DNA of 64,000 bases from Zarea fungicola (GCA_900169235.1 FWCC01000141.1:132284-196283); one strand, 5' to 3'. Positions 44,430 through 56,898 are shown, numbered from the stretch's first letter. Numbers and translations: made by a program. The notes: generated from the letters alone by a model not told the origin.

Positions 44430-47197
44430 TAGTAGTGTACCTTTCTTTTGAAGCGTAATGTGGAATGGAATGAGCATGTGGCGTTTGGGAAGGGCATGAT
44501 ATCCTGGATTGTTATGATTGTTGTGGATGGTGAAGCGATATGGCTACTGGCATTTATTGGCTATTATTGCTATGGTGGATTTAATACATGATTTATCTTC
44601 CCCTTGTTAAATTTTTTGTCCTTTTAGATTGTAAAATGTACATTGTAGTAAGTATTTTATTTTCGTCCGTGAAGCGTGGTGAGGAATGCATTCCAATTCG
44701 ATTGTATTTGTATAGGGTAGGCGAGTAGGGTCTTGACAACTTGATCGCATAAGGCGGCAAAGCAATAATTCAAAAGGTTTCGGGCTGTTTAATACACCGA
44801 CATTTGGCAGATTTATTTCTTCTTTTTTTTTTCCTTTTTCCTCTTTTTTAAACGCCGCTTTGTTCCGTGTTGGCTTGTTCCTGAATCGGACCTCCATGGC
44901 TTGCTGGTACCAGGATGTCGGGACGCTCCGGACAGCTTGGGCCGTTGTGCATGACTTGGAAACGTGGCGGAAGGGGTTAGTTTGTGGAGAGAAGAGAGTC
45001 TTTCTAAAATTTTCAAAGTTTTCTATTATTATTATATATTAGATTAATCGTTGTGTATTTTCTTCTTCTTTTTTTGAGCATTGCAGACATTGCAGGGCAA
45101 TTGGTGTTTGGACAAGACTGTCTCGGGAGGACCCTGGTGATCCATTGCTCCGAGACTGGTTCATTGACGCATGTAGATTGTAGTTTAATTTATTGAGTAA
45201 ACCAAAATCAGGGAAAAATATTTCAGTCAACTAGCAAAATAAAAAAAGTAAACATAAATTAGAGAGTGTGACGGATGCCAGCACATGGATCAGTGCAACA
45301 CTACAAGCTGCGTGCTGCCGATCATAGTGGTCATGATGCATGAAGAGACGGTGCCAAGAGCCAAGTCGAAATGTGGAGGGCCAAGGTCAAGAGTTGATCC
45401 CAAGACCAAGACGTTGCCGAGAGATGAGAAGCAGAAAAGACAGTGGTACTTGGCAAGCCTCGATGCCGAGAAAAAGGATAAATATGGGAAGCCAAGAGGA
45501 CCCTAGATTTGGAAATGTAAGGCTGGGTATAGATTAACTTGTACTATTGTAAGCTTGCAATTGCAATTTGCATCTTGTTGAATCTTGCGAGGAGAGACGG
45601 CACATGAAATGGAGTCCCACTGATGTACAAGGAATAAGCATAAGTTGGCGTAGCGCCAGGAAAGTGTGGCAGGGAATAAAAATTAGGTGCGAGCTTTTTC
45701 TGGTGCTCCGTACCCCATACCGCTTTGCTGGATGCCGAGTTGAGGGCGGCAATAATTTAAAAATTATTCTTTGTGGCGCGGAATAGAACGGGTTCTTTTA
45801 GAGGCTTATTGGAAGGCTTTTATTATCATGGGCGCGGCGTGGTCCGGTAGTGGGCGGGCAGTGGGCAGTGGGTACTTGTAGTGCTTGACAAGTTGGTGCA
45901 TGCAGCGTGGGGTTTCGTTGCAGTACGTCATTATTTTGGGTCAGGCAGGCAAAGACATGTCAACAACGTAAAGAAAAAAAAAAAAAAAAATCACGGACCG
46001 GGAGTACGGCAGACAAGAGACACGGGAGACCAGGTCGAGGACAACTGGCGGGGTCAAGGCAAGGCAGTGAGTGACAGAGTGACAATTGGGTGAGACAGTT
46101 GTGCGTGGGCGGCAAGGACTCTAGAACATGGCTGTTGGCCAAAGAACACTTGACCAATGATGGGTTTAATTATTGAATCAGTACTCCGTACTCCGTACAA
46201 GTAGGTTGCATTCTGTTGAGCAGATATCTGAGCCAAAGAGATCAGCTTCGGATAACAAAAGGGATTCCATAAAGGGTCCAGGGGTACGTACCAGAAGCCA
46301 CCACAGGCCTGAATAGGGAGCTGTTGGCGCAAGTACCTCTGCAGCGTTGTCGGCGGCAGGGGTACCTTGTCGGGCAGTTACACGCGACTTGAATGGGAGC
46401 AGCCACAGCAGGGTGCATTACTCTGTCATTTAAATTATTTAAATTGTGTCAAATTCAAGCAGAGCTTTAGATGTGTGTTTTTTTGCACCACGTCTGCCAA
46501 ACCACAGCGTCAGTGTACATGGCCTGCCACAAAGTCGCCACCACTTGTAGATAGTGGACGTGATGGGGATGGATGGTGGGGATCAGTGGCCCCGCCAAGA
46601 TGCGCAGCAAAAGAGGCTGCCAACACGTTTCTTGATTCGTCTATCCGTCTTGCTATCCATTGACTGCCTGCCTTTACTTGCTCCCGTACAAGCCGATACG
46701 AAAGGATTCAAAATACAGGATACAGAGTGGTGCACAGCGATACAACGAGGCGACGAGGCGATACGGGACATGGAGAGACACGCTGTACTCCGTACACAAG
46801 ACTGCAGACATCGAGCCGGCTTCCGAATCAACCAGTCAAAACATGCCATGAACCCTGTACATGCACTAAAGAGAGACACCACGCACATGTTTTGTACCAA
46901 CGAGAGCGTGGCTTGCTGGCTTGAGCTGGCTTGGGCTTGTGGCTTTGGCTTGCATTCTGTCTCTAGAGTCTCAGGCTGCCCACTCTTTTGACAGGCATGC
47001 AGCGTAGAGTTTGAATGTTGTTGATGGACTGACTCTAACAAGTTGTGGCTTTTTTTTTTTTTTCTTTCCCCTTCTCTTATATCAATCCCTTTCCTAATGT
47101 TTCCCAACTAATCACTCTCCCCTACTACTTGTTACTCTCACTTCTACTCCTACTTGTCACTTCTTACTTCACTCTCACTTTCACTTCTCATCTCACC

Positions 47198-47614
47198 ATG
47201 CTCACTCCGGCTCGCTCATAGTCGGCCCACGTCTCCGTTTTCGCCCCAACATCATCTCACAAGCAAGCCTCGATTTTCTCGCCGCCACCAACATTATCCA
47301 TCATCAATCCACAACATCTCCACCCAATTGTCAGCGACTACTTATTAGCACCACTAGCTTTAGTACCTTGGCAGCTCGTCCTTGGCTTTGCTTGGCTCAT
47401 CTCTCCCACATCGACAATTCTCGCCCAATTTTTTCTCAACTTTTACGCATACACAAACACCCGCCGATTCAACTTGTTCCATCAACACCACAACCACTCG
47501 GCGCATGTATCCTCATCCTTCTTCCGTCTGCTCGCCTTCCATTGACTGGGGTGCTCTCGACAGCCACCCAAGCGCCACCACTTGAGCCACCATACACCTT
47601 GCTGCATGACATAG
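47198..47614 (+). promoter_or_regulatory. three short upstream ORFs in the presumed antiporter leader
   Basis: Three ATG-initiated mini-frames precede the antiporter start: 47198-47221 (7 codons plus stop), 47505-47585 (26 codons plus stop) and 47606-47614 (ATG ACA TAG). If the transcript begins far enough upstream they could limit translation of the main frame. The transcript start is not known, so this is a possibility, not a demonstration. Confidence 0.4.
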
Positions 47615-47630
47615 CCGACTTTATCGATTT

Positions 47631-47670
47631 GCTTGCCATTGCTTGCCATTGCTTGCCATTACTTGCTACC
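47631..47670 (+). repeat. 10-bp tandem repeat in the antiporter leader
   Basis: The unit gcttgccatt occurs three times in a row, followed by a fourth degenerate copy (acttgctacc). It lies about 115-150 bp before the antiporter ATG. Confidence 0.85.
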
Positions 47671-47783
47671 GATAGCATCTTTCCCTCCCGCTGCCTTCGT
47701 CCTCCGCCCTCGTCCTCCGCCCTCGATCGAACCATTGTCAAGCTTCCTCTCCCGGCACGCAGCGCTCCGCGCCAACCGCCAAA

Positions 47784-50700
47784 ATGGCCTGGCAACACCT
47801 CGACATCACCAAACCACACCTCGTCTACATCATCCTCGGCGGCTTCACCTCCCTCTTCATGCTCTGCTCCTCCTTCATCAAGGAGCGCATGTACATTGGC
47901 GAGGCCACCGTCGCCACCCTCTGCGGCGTCATCTTCGGCCCCCATGCCGCCAACCTCATCAACCCCAACCAATGGGGCAGCGTCGACATTGTCACCGTCG
48001 AATTCTCCCGAATAGTCCTCGTCGTCCAGTGCTTCGCCGTCGGCGTCGAGCTGCCCAAGTACTACATGGAGCGCCACTGGAAGTCCGTCATCTTCCTCCT
48101 CATCCCCGTCATGACCTTTGGCTGGCTCGTCACCTCGCTTGTCATCTGGTGGATGATCCCGCCCCTCTCCTGGCTCGATTCCCTCGTCGTCGCCGCCTGC
48201 GTCACCGCCACCGATCCCGTCCTCGCCTCCTCCGTCGTTGGCAAGGGCAAGTTTGCCAAGCGCGTCCCCAAGCATCTCCGCGACCTCCTCTCCGCCGAGT
48301 CTGGCTGCAACGACGGCATGGCCTTTCCCTTTATATACCTCTCCCTCTACCTCATCCAGTACCACCGCAACGCCTCCGACGTCTCCTTCCACTTCATCGT
48401 CTACGTCATTCTCTACGAATGCATCTTTGGCGCCGTCTACGGCTTCCTCATTGGCTACATTGCCCGCCACGGCATCCGCTTCGCCGAAAAATTCGACCTC
48501 ATTGACCGCGAGAGCTTCCTCGTCTTTTACTTTGTCGTCGCCCTCTTCTGTGCCGGTTCTGGTAGCATCCTGGGTGTCGACGACCTCCTCGTCGGCTTTG
48601 CCGCAGGTGTCGGCTTCTCCAACGACGGATGGTTCGGCGAAAAGACGGAAGAGTCTCACGTCTCCAACGTCATTGATCTGCTCCTCAACCTTGCCTACTT
48701 TGTCTATTTCGGCACCATCATCCCCTGGGAGCAGTACAACTCGGGCTACTTTGGCGTCGTCGCCTGGCGCCTCGTCGTCATTGCCATTTTCGTCCTCCTC
48801 TTCCGCCGCATCCCTATCATGATGGCCCTCAAACCCTTTATACCCGACGTCCGCAACTGGCGCGAAGCTCTCTTTGCCGGTCACTTTGGTCCCATTGGCG
48901 TCGGCGCCATCTTTGTCGCCATCCTCGCCCGCGCCGAGCTCGAGCACGGCGAGCCCGTGCCCCTCGCTGACATGCCACCCCCAGACTCTGAGAATTATGC
49001 CTTGATTTATCTGGTCTGGCCCATTGTCACCTTTCTCGTCATCTCCTCCATCCTCATCCACGGTTCTTCAGTGGCCGTCTTTACCCTCGGCAAGCGCATC
49101 AACACCCTCTCCCTCACCATGTCATATACCGCCGCCCCCGACGATGGGCCTTCCTGGATGAACCGCCTGCCCCGCATCTCCTCGCAATCCCGCTCCCAGG
49201 CCAAGACCATGTCTGAAGCCTCGTTTGATCTCAAGGATCCCCAGTACCCCCCCGGCACCCTCTCACCTCCCGGTACCTTTTTGCGCCGCCAAAGGGACGA
49301 AGACCATAGCCGGCCCGGGAGCCGATCCACCTCCCTCGTCGCTCGGAAGCGTAAACACAAGAAGTGGGATGACGGCATTGGGCCTGGCGGTCCCATCTCC
49401 CAATCCGCCATTTTCCCCAACCGACCTTCCATGTCACCCACCGACCGCGACCAAGACGACACGCCCAACACGAGCCAGCCCACCACCGACTCCACCCTGG
49501 CCGACAATGGCGACGAAAAGGAAATGCTCGACCACCGTGGCAATGACGGCGAAAAGCCCGAGATGCTCCACGACCATCGTGACAATGCCCACGACCACCG
49601 TGACAATAACCGCGACCGTGACAATGACAGCGAACACAGCCCCATGTCCCCCAACCGCGTCAACATTTACGAAGAGGGCCATCACCTGGTCTTTGAGGAC
49701 CAGCAGGGCGAAGTCATTGACACTGTCGACCTCGATGCCGTCCCGGAGCCCGACAAGGACTCTTCCGAAGGCACCGACGACACCAAGCGCCCCGACCCCG
49801 AACCCCCCGGCCTCGACGCCAACTGGTCCTTTGGTGGTATCCGTCGCCGCTTCAACGACATGTACAGCATGGAAATGGAAAAGCGCAAAGACAAGTCCAA
49901 AAATCGCCGTCACGAGCCCGCTCGCGCCTATCAATTCGGTAACCAGGTACTACACCTACTTCCACTTCCACTGAAACCAAGCTGACTTTTTCTCTTCTTT
50001 TTCTTAGATTATTGTCGAGGATGAAGACGGCGAGGTCGTCAAGACATATGAGTTGCCCTCGTCCAAATCCAGCCAAGAATCCAGCGCCCTACTCAACTCC
50101 AGTCTCAAGTACCTCGGCCTAGGCGCCCTCGCTAGACAGCCTGAAAAGAATCCCGCCGCCGCCGCCGAAGAAGGCAATGCCACCGCCGACAATGCACCCA
50201 CCACCTCCGCCGCCACCGCCGGCCCCTCTCGATTCAAGTGGACGTCGGTCCGCAGGATGACGGGCACCGGCGTCGGAGGCTCCGAGGAAAAAGCAGACGC
50301 CGACGAGGACGATCAGCACATTCGCTTCACCATTGGTGGCGTCGGCCGGCGCATGACCAAGGAGGACTTCATCAAGGAGGTCCAGAAGCTCGACGCCAAC
50401 ACCCGCAAGGACGTTGCCGAGGCCTCTACCGCCTCCCGCCCCGTCAAGGAAGTTGCTAAGCGCAACCCGAGCTACATCCAGCCTGGCATGAACAAACCCA
50501 CCGTGCCGCGCATTGTCGAGACTCGTGATGAGGGAGAAGCACCACCACCACCAATGACAAAGAAGCGCACCGAAGCTGCATCTACCGCGGCGACAGGCCC
50601 ACCCCGAGGCCGTCCCACCGTCAAGAAGGAGCAGCAGACGTCGGAGGAGCACATGGAGACACCCGTCGAGCGAAGGCGTCGTCTTGCCGTTTTGGCCAGC

Positions 50701-50913
50701 AGCCAGCGGGAGCGAGAGAGCGCACCCGGTGGTAGTGGCGGTGGCGGCAGCGGCAGCGGTGACGCGGGCGAGACGGCTGCGGAGCGTCGCCGTCGTGAAG
50801 CCGCGCTCGGCGTGGGCGAGTCGGACTCGGCTAGTGACTCGGAGGACGAAGGTGGTGAGCGTGTGCCCCCTGAGCGACGTGGAATTCGCTTTGCCGAGCC
50901 GAGTCGACGTTGA
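47784..50913 (+). CDS. NHA1: plasma-membrane Na+/H+ antiporter, Nha1/Sod2 type
   Basis: Two exons, 47784-49946 and 50008-50913; 1022 residues. Residues about 12-440 form the multi-helix CPA1 exchanger core, with TATDPVLAS (conserved TDP motif in the ion path), ESGCNDGMAFPF (the ND pair) and GVDDLLVGFAAG. The rest is a long hydrophilic cytosolic tail with His/Asp/Arg-rich repeats (DHRDN units) and acidic patches (YEEGHHLVFEDQQGEVID). This is usual for fungal Nha1, where the tail tunes activity. It exports Na+, Li+ and K+ in exchange for protons and supports salt and pH tolerance. The intron, 61 nt, lies in the tail. The long frame on the opposite strand is a shadow caused by GC-rich third positions. 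Confidence 0.95.
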
Positions 50914-51656
50914 TGACCATGATGGGGGTGTCGATTTTTGTGACATGCATTCTGTGTCACAAGACGAAGCATACCAAGAGAACAAAGCACAAAATTGTAT
51001 ATGCCTTTGTTTTTGTTTTTTCATGAAGCCAATTGCATCAAGAGTTGTTTTCTTCACGTCATTATTCTTTACGAGCATATATACATTGGAATGTATTTAC
51101 CTTTTTACTTTTTACCTTTTCCTTTTTCACCTTTTACTTTTTTTACTTTTTGACTTGCTTGACGAATGAGTTGGATACTTGTATTTGCACATTTTTGGAA
51201 GCAGTACAAAGTCTGGATCTGGACAGTATGGACGAGAATTGCATAGACGACAGTACGATCATGGCCATGCGGAACAGCGATTCCTGTCTTGAGACTTATT
51301 TTCATAGAAGATGAAGTCGTTGGATAGCGCATATATTGATTTTTTTTTTATATTTTATATATAAATATATTTTGCATATTCAGCCTCATCACCATGGCAC
51401 GTCCATCAACGTAGTCTAAATCGAGGTGGGCCAATCACCTAGCGCCAGCCCTCCTTGCGCCAACATTGAGGTTCATGACATGCGCAATGGACGCATACCC
51501 ATCCTTGGGTGTTGATGGTAAATGCTATAATCCAAAACTTGTCAAGTAGAGAGAGCTGCAGCTGCAGCCATTATCTGGAACGCTCCTAGCCTATCACTGA
51601 CTTGACGCAGGGCGGCCAACTACGATATGCTTGGATATAAATGGGCTTCGTCTCGT
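50914..51656. other. convergent intergenic region
   Basis: Contains the 3' ends of the antiporter gene and of the small secreted protein gene, with TTTTTACCTTTTC-type low-complexity sequence near 51090-51150. No gene seen. Confidence 0.5.
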
Positions 51657-52108
51657 TTAATCGTCGTGGTCGGAGTAGTCGTAATCACCTGACGGGTCAT
51701 AGTCCAGGATCGCCCTGCACTTGGTGCCCTTTGCCGGTTTCTAGTGACGGGGGGTCGGTCATTACGCTGCTCCAAGACAAAATTGCCGGCCAATGTTCCG
51801 TAGCTTACATCTGGGCAGAACATGAAGGACTGACCCTCCCTGTACATCTCCGCGTCCTTCCTGGAGCCGGAAAAGCCCACGGCCGGCTTGTCGACCGTGC
51901 AGTGCTTGTCGGTGAAGAAGTCGAGGCTGTAGCCCTCGGCCACCTTGTATGTGATTTTGCTGCCCTTGGGGAACGTGACGTAGCGGTGGCAGCCGGCGTC
52001 GCTCTCGCTGCCCTGGAACACGCGGCCGTGGGCATCCTCGATTGTCCATGTGAGAGCGGGCACGGCCAACAGCGTCGCGGCGGCGGCTGTGATGGAGAGG
52101 AGCTTCAT
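51657..52108 (-). CDS. small secreted protein with acidic Tyr/Asp C-terminus
   Basis: Two exons (minus), 51809-52108 and 51657-51728; 123 residues. The ATG at 52108 is followed by a signal peptide (residues 1 to about 20). The mature part has four cysteines (DAGC, KHC, FMFC, TKC), suggesting two disulfides and a small beta-rich fold. The splice (GTAAGC donor, 80-nt intron) changes the C-terminus: the spliced form ends in LDYDPSGDYDYSDHDD, rich in Tyr and Asp. Without splicing the frame reads into a dissimilar basic tail. I do not recognise the family; the size suits an effector-like or wall-associated protein. Function unknown. Confidence 0.75.
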
Positions 52109-52661
52109 CTTGTTCCTGCTCTGCGGCGACAAGGAACAGACTGAATGGTAAAAATGGCGCGCGTGCTGGCTTGGAAGAAACTGTGTAGCGAGGAGACCCA
52201 GCGGGAGGCTCGTCCGGCTATTTATTCACCCCTTATCCCTGCCATCCCATACTGCCCAAGACATTGAGTGAGGGAAAGAGGCTCTAGGCCCTCTCTCTCT
52301 AAAATGAATGTGAATCAAGTTTCAGGGCCTAGTTGTATGGGGGACATGCCGGTCCAGGACAGTGGCGTGGTAGCATGATTCAGGAGATTCCCTCCCTTTC
52401 TATTACTTCTACCCATTTGTAATTTGGCCAATGTCTTTTTACTCTCCAGTGTTTTGCGACTTGATCTGAATGCACCACGTAATACTTGACCATGATGCTA
52501 ATCAGTATCATGCATTCAGTCCGGAAAGGAATACATCCAAGCGGGCCGAGTCCAAGCACGTTGGCATCACGGCACTACCAAGTATACGGCGAAAGCAGTA
52601 CAGCAATGGCAACTACCTTTTGCCACTGGTAACCTTTTGACAAAAAAGTGCACAAGTAAGC

Positions 52662-52695
<34 letters not shown>

Positions 52696-53149
52696 GACAT
52701 CGATTGAAGTAGTAGATGAAACTAGATGGCTAGATAATTAGAAGAAGCTGATGATTGATTTGTCCCAGTCAAGTAGCACTATGGAAGCTACAAGCAGTTG
52801 GCACTTTGGCGCGCATGGCGTCGAGCAATTAATTTTTAAGCCTTTTATTACTATACTTTTTTTTATACTTCTTTTTCTACAGCCTATTCATCTTCAATAA
52901 TCAGACATTCCAAGGCTATGCCTGACCACAGATCTATGCTCAGCCGCATGCACAGCCGCACACTAGCCACAATATAGATATTATGCAGCCCATCAACACC
53001 TATTTATATTTAGTTCCTGCATGTCATCTGCCTTTACAATTACTTGCCGACTTTCATGCTCTGTAACTTTCTGTGCTCTATAATATTCAGACCTAGACAA
53101 TATTCTTGACCATGCACAACACCCGCGTCTAGCAGGTCTAGCCGATGCA
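52109..53149. other. divergent intergenic region with a TA microsatellite
   Basis: About 1 kb between divergent genes. A (TA)n run of about 28 bases lies at 52662-52689. No gene supported. Confidence 0.5.
52662..52689. repeat. TA dinucleotide microsatellite
   Basis: Uninterrupted alternation of a and t over about 28 bases, followed by AAAAAG. Confidence 0.9.
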
Positions 53150-53992
53150 ATGGACCAAAACGGCGCCCAAGACTCCCCCCTCTCCATCGCCGCCAACATT
53201 GCCGGCCTCCTCACCTTCCTCTTCGCCGTCGCCGCCACCGCCTACGCGCGCATCCGCTACCTCCGCAGTAGCGGCACCGAGTACCTGCACATCAAGACCA
53301 GTCTGTCCTGGTACAAGACGGAGTCCACCTGGTTGTCTCATCTCGTCGATGCGCAGCAGATACCACACCAAAATGAATTCCCAGACGACTCCAACACAGA
53401 GAGGAGCAGCAGCGACAGCATAAATGACTCGGAAAAGGGAGTCCGTCGAAGACGCACGGCCATGGACCGCGGTCCATCCTCCACGACAACGACACCACCG
53501 GCCCAGCGCGCCGAACGGGAAATGTTTGCCTTTGTCATGGACGACTTGCTCAACCTCGAACGGCGGCTCCTCGAGATAATCGACGAGGTCGAATCCCGCG
53601 CCGAACCCGCCACATCCACCAACACATCATCCTCGTCATCAGCACCGGCTACGGATGTCGGCGGGCTGTCGTGGTCCCTTATCCCCGGGTCGTGGCACGG
53701 CGGCCGCCCGTCCGTGGCCGTCGCGTGGCTGAGCGTCCGGACAAAAGCGCTCGAGCTCGTACGGCAGCGGGCCGCGCTGACGGAGCGCGTGCAGTTTCTG
53801 CAGCTGAGCATGATTTCGTCGCGGCTGCGGCACCTCGAGGGGAGGGTGGCTGCGGGAGAGCACCACCACTGTAACAATTCGCCGTCGATGCATCCGGTGG
53901 AGGCGGCGACGATTGGAGCCGACATTCGAAAGTTTGCGTCTCGAGAGCCAACCTTGCTTGCAGATACATCATTAAAAACTTGTATATCCTGA
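53150..53992 (+). CDS. one-pass membrane protein of unknown function
   Basis: Single exon, 280 residues, ATG at 53150. A hydrophobic helix at about residues 13-33 (IAANIAGLLTFLFAVAATAY) is followed by basic residues, fitting a signal anchor. The remainder is soluble with a conserved-looking segment YLHIKTSLSWYKTESTWL, a Ser/Arg-rich linker, and two helical stretches (DDLLNLERRLLEIIDEVES; VRQRAALTERVQFLQL) that could form coiled coils. No named domain was recognised. It is convergent with the membrane-protein gene ending at 54033. Confidence 0.65.
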   Translation: MDQNGAQDSPLSIAANIAGLLTFLFAVAATAYARIRYLRSSGTEYLHIKTSLSWYKTESTWLSHLVDAQQIPHQNEFPDDSNTERSSSDSINDSEKGVRRRRTAMDRGPSSTTTTPPAQRAEREMFAFVMDDLLNLERRLLEIIDEVESRAEPATSTNTSSSSSAPATDVGGLSWSLIPGSWHGGRPSVAVAWLSVRTKALELVRQRAALTERVQFLQLSMISSRLRHLEGRVAAGEHHHCNNSPSMHPVEAATIGADIRKFASREPTLLADTSLKTCIS

Positions 53993-54032
53993 CAATACAC
54001 CATCTTGCTATTAAAACTTTTGCGTGTTTTTT

Positions 54033-54847
54033 TTATTTCACATTATAACCCCCCCTGTAGAGGAACCCCGAGGCCACCATCAGACTCAGCGTCGCCCAGG
54101 GCAGGTCCAGCTCAATGACGGCCCATATCCACAGGCACCCCAGCGGCGGCGCCTGCTTCTGCGTCGCCAGGTAGCCCTGCGAGTTGGTGACGTGGATGAG
54201 GGAGCAGCCGGCCACGACGCTCATGACGAAGAAGACGAGCTGGCGCAGGCGGCCCTGGAGATGCGCGGGCAGGCCGGGTATGAGGGTCTGATTCGGCTGT
54301 CGACCGTGCAGCGCCCAAAAGAGCAGCACAAACACTAATCGTATACATTAGCCAAATACAAGGATAAGATAGAAATAATAGAAAGGAGGGAATTACCAGC
54401 CCATGCACTAAACGCCCGCTGGGAAATGTTGCCCCAGAGCACCTCCATCGCGTACTGGTACTGCACCAGCACGTCAAACGTGAAATGCAGCATGGCGAGC
54501 GAGGTTGTCCAGAGGGCCGCCTCGAGAACGCGCTCTGCCGCTGGTGACAGCGTCGGCACCTCGGAATCGTCGTCGTCGTTTTCGTCGTCTGATTCAGAGC
54601 TCGATTCGCCATTGGAGCCACGGGAAAATGGAATCCTCTGCGCGCCTTTGGGGAGTGAGCTGCCGCTCTTCTTCATCGAGGCGATGCGGGCATCGGCCTG
54701 CTGAAAGAGCTGTCGCTGCTCGGCGAGCTTGAAGAGGGTCTGGTCGTCAATGGCTGGGCCGGTGCGGTCGGGCTGGGCGAGGGGCAAGTCGGCGGCGGCG
54801 GCAGGCTTGGAAGAGCCATTGGCTTGTGATTTTCGTGGCCGAGCCAT
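54033..54847 (-). CDS. multi-pass membrane protein, fungal DUF7719-like
   Basis: Two exons (minus), 54397-54847 and 54033-54334; 250 residues. The ATG at 54847 begins a basic, Pro/Ala-rich N-terminus (MARPRKSQANG), then KKSGSSLPKGAQRIPFSRG and an acidic Ser/Asp stretch (SSESDDENDDDDSEV). Four to five hydrophobic segments follow (for example AALWTTSLAMLHFTFDVLV, VVAGCSLIHVT, LPWATLSLMVASGFLY). The layout is that of a conserved fungal membrane protein of unknown function with a C-terminal DUF7719-type domain. I give this name from memory of the family's motif order. The intron is 62 nt with GTAATT as donor. Confidence 0.75.
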
Positions 54848-55883
54848 TATGATAAGTTTTTGCACAGACTAAAGATGAAGATGCAATTCAATGGCCGGCC
54901 GTAACAAAGATGGATGGCTTTGTTGAGCTGGAGATCGGCCGAATCTCAACAGCTATTGATACGCTGGCAGAAATCTCATTGCGGCTGTGCCGGCCGGTGT
55001 GGCGGTTGTGTGGCGCCTGCATGACCAAGTTCCAAGAGTGGAAGCTTACAGCCTACAGTCCTGGCATTATTACGGAGTCAATATGCACCTTAAAATTAGC
55101 TGCTGCATGTCAACCGCCGTTACTAGCAACTGATGAAAAAACTGGTGGGCTAACCAGCGTTGGGCTGCATCTAGGCGACCGACTCCATACCGCCATATCG
55201 CCAAAACGGCAGGAATCCTGCAGTCTGCATGCACATCATCGCGTCCGAGTCAGATCAGATCAAGTGACAAAATCCCCTTCCCCTTAATTCTACACGTATT
55301 CACCCTAGCGCTCCCAGCTCCAGCGCCTTTGCCGAACGACCAGCGCACTAAGATAACGGAGCAAGGATTAAATTAGCCCACCTGTCGGTCCCCAAACTGC
55401 CCCATATGACCTCACAGGTTGGTTTAATTTAAAGCTGGGGCCCAGAGAGCTAATGAAGATTCGAGACCAGGGGACCTGTCGAAATCGCAAGGTGGCATCT
55501 GCGTCTGCGCGTGCCGCTGTTGACCTTGTTCCTCCCAACACGACCGACACGTACCTAGTCCCTGGATATTTTCACTCACGTGCGTTGGGCCACTGGCTGA
55601 GCAGGGCTTTTCTCGATATTTGTTTTTACCAGACCGACGGCTTGAGCAATTTTGCCAATTGGCCGGTACAGGTGCCGCTCGAAGGGGTTGATGTAGCAAA
55701 GCCCCTCGATCACCGCCCCTCATCCCGCCATTTCGCATTGACGACGACGACACCAACAGCCACGACGCAGAATAAACGAGTGACGATTCGAGACCAATTC
55801 AAAGATTGTGACTGAAATAGTGAAAAAAAGGGGAGCAATTAAATCACACCGCACGCCGCAGACATCCACCGACATCCCACAGA
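54848..55883. promoter_or_regulatory. shared divergent intergenic region
   Basis: About 1 kb between divergent starts (membrane protein, minus; Gpi12, plus). A frame at 54910-55287 has no recognisable content and is probably chance. No gene supported. Confidence 0.45.
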
Positions 55884-56898
55884 ATGGCTCTGGCCGTGAT
55901 CCTCGTCGCTGCCTTTGCGGTGCTGCTCCCCGTGATTTACACGTACACGGTCAGCTTCGTGCAGGCGCGCTTCCCGGCGCTGTCCAACAAGCGCATCTGC
56001 CTGCTCATTGCGCACCCGGACGACGAGGCCATGTTTTTTGCGCCCACGGTGCTGGCGCTCACCCGGCCCGAGACGGGCAACCACGTCAAGATTCTATGTC
56101 TCAGTTCAGGTAATTGAAAACGAGGAAAACGAGGAAAACGAGTTGAAAAAATCATACAATTGATAAAATCTGACTGAATGTTGTAGGTAACGCGGATGGC
56201 CTGGGTGAGACGCGAAAAAAGGAACTCGTCAAGAGCGGCATGACGCTTGGCCTGCGTGACGAAGACGACGTCTTTGTCGTGGATAACCCGTACGTCCCCA
56301 AACAGACTACAGTACACCTGTTTTTCTTCTTCTTCTGCTAATATAGTCTTTGCCAACTAGCACCGACTTCCCCGACTCCATGACGCAAACCTGGGACGAG
56401 GGCAAGGTCTCAGGCCTGCTCATGTCCGCCTTTGCGCCCACCCTCGCCAAGCAGCGCCCCGACGAGCAGGCCACGGCCAACATTGACGTGCTCATCACCT
56501 TTGACGGCCGCGGCGTCTCCTCTCACCCCAACCACATCTCGCTCTACCACGGCGCCCGCCGCTTCGCCGCCGCCCTGGTCCGCGGCCGCGCCGCCGCGTT
56601 CAAGAGCCCCGTGGCCCTCTACACGCTGAGCTCCGTGCACATTGCGCGGAAATACACGTCCATTCTGGACGTATTTGCCACGATTTTCACGACGAGCACG
56701 TCACAGGACGACCAGCAGCAGCACCCAGGTGGACTGGTGTTTTTGAGCCAGCTTACGGGCGAGGGGGCGCTGCCGACGGCGTGGCGCGCCATGACGACGG
56801 CGCATCAGAGCCAGATGGTCTGGTTTCGATATTTGTGGATTACGTTTAGTCGGTACATGGTCATTAATGACTTGCAGCTGGAGAGTGTACAGGCGTAG
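55884..56898 (+). CDS. GPI12: N-acetylglucosaminyl-phosphatidylinositol de-N-acetylase
   Basis: Three exons, 55884-56109, 56187-56289 and 56361-56898; 288 residues. An N-terminal membrane anchor (about 3-25) is followed by [13 protein letters not shown] (about 40-52), the metal-binding AHPDDE motif of the PIG-L family. Later come [35 protein letters not shown] (with the HPNH metal-ligand motif) and [11 protein letters not shown]. The enzyme removes the acetyl group from GlcNAc-PI on the cytosolic face of the ER, the second step of GPI-anchor synthesis. Both splices preserve conserved motifs (SSG/NADG and NP/TDFPD). Length fits fungal members. Confidence 0.93.

Larger units (their letters stand above)
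44430..47783. other. long intergenic region ending in the antiporter gene leader
   Basis: About 3.3 kb without a supported gene. It contains homopolymer runs (T-rich at 44821 and 47051, A-rich at 45973) and ends in a C/T-rich, ATG-poor leader before the antiporter start. Confidence 0.5.

Noticed and set aside
47469..49061. 530-residue open frame on the minus strand opposite the antiporter gene
   Set aside because: Its composition (long Glu/Asp/Gly/Val runs) mirrors the membrane-protein codons on the plus strand, which carry clear Nha1 motifs.
50119..51078. 319-residue minus-strand frame opposite antiporter exon 2
   Set aside because: Low-complexity Gly/Arg/Leu content produced by the reverse of the hydrophilic tail; no domain or signal.
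54910..55287. 125-residue plus-strand frame between the membrane-protein and GPI12 genes
   Set aside because: No recognisable content; position is the shared upstream region of two genes.
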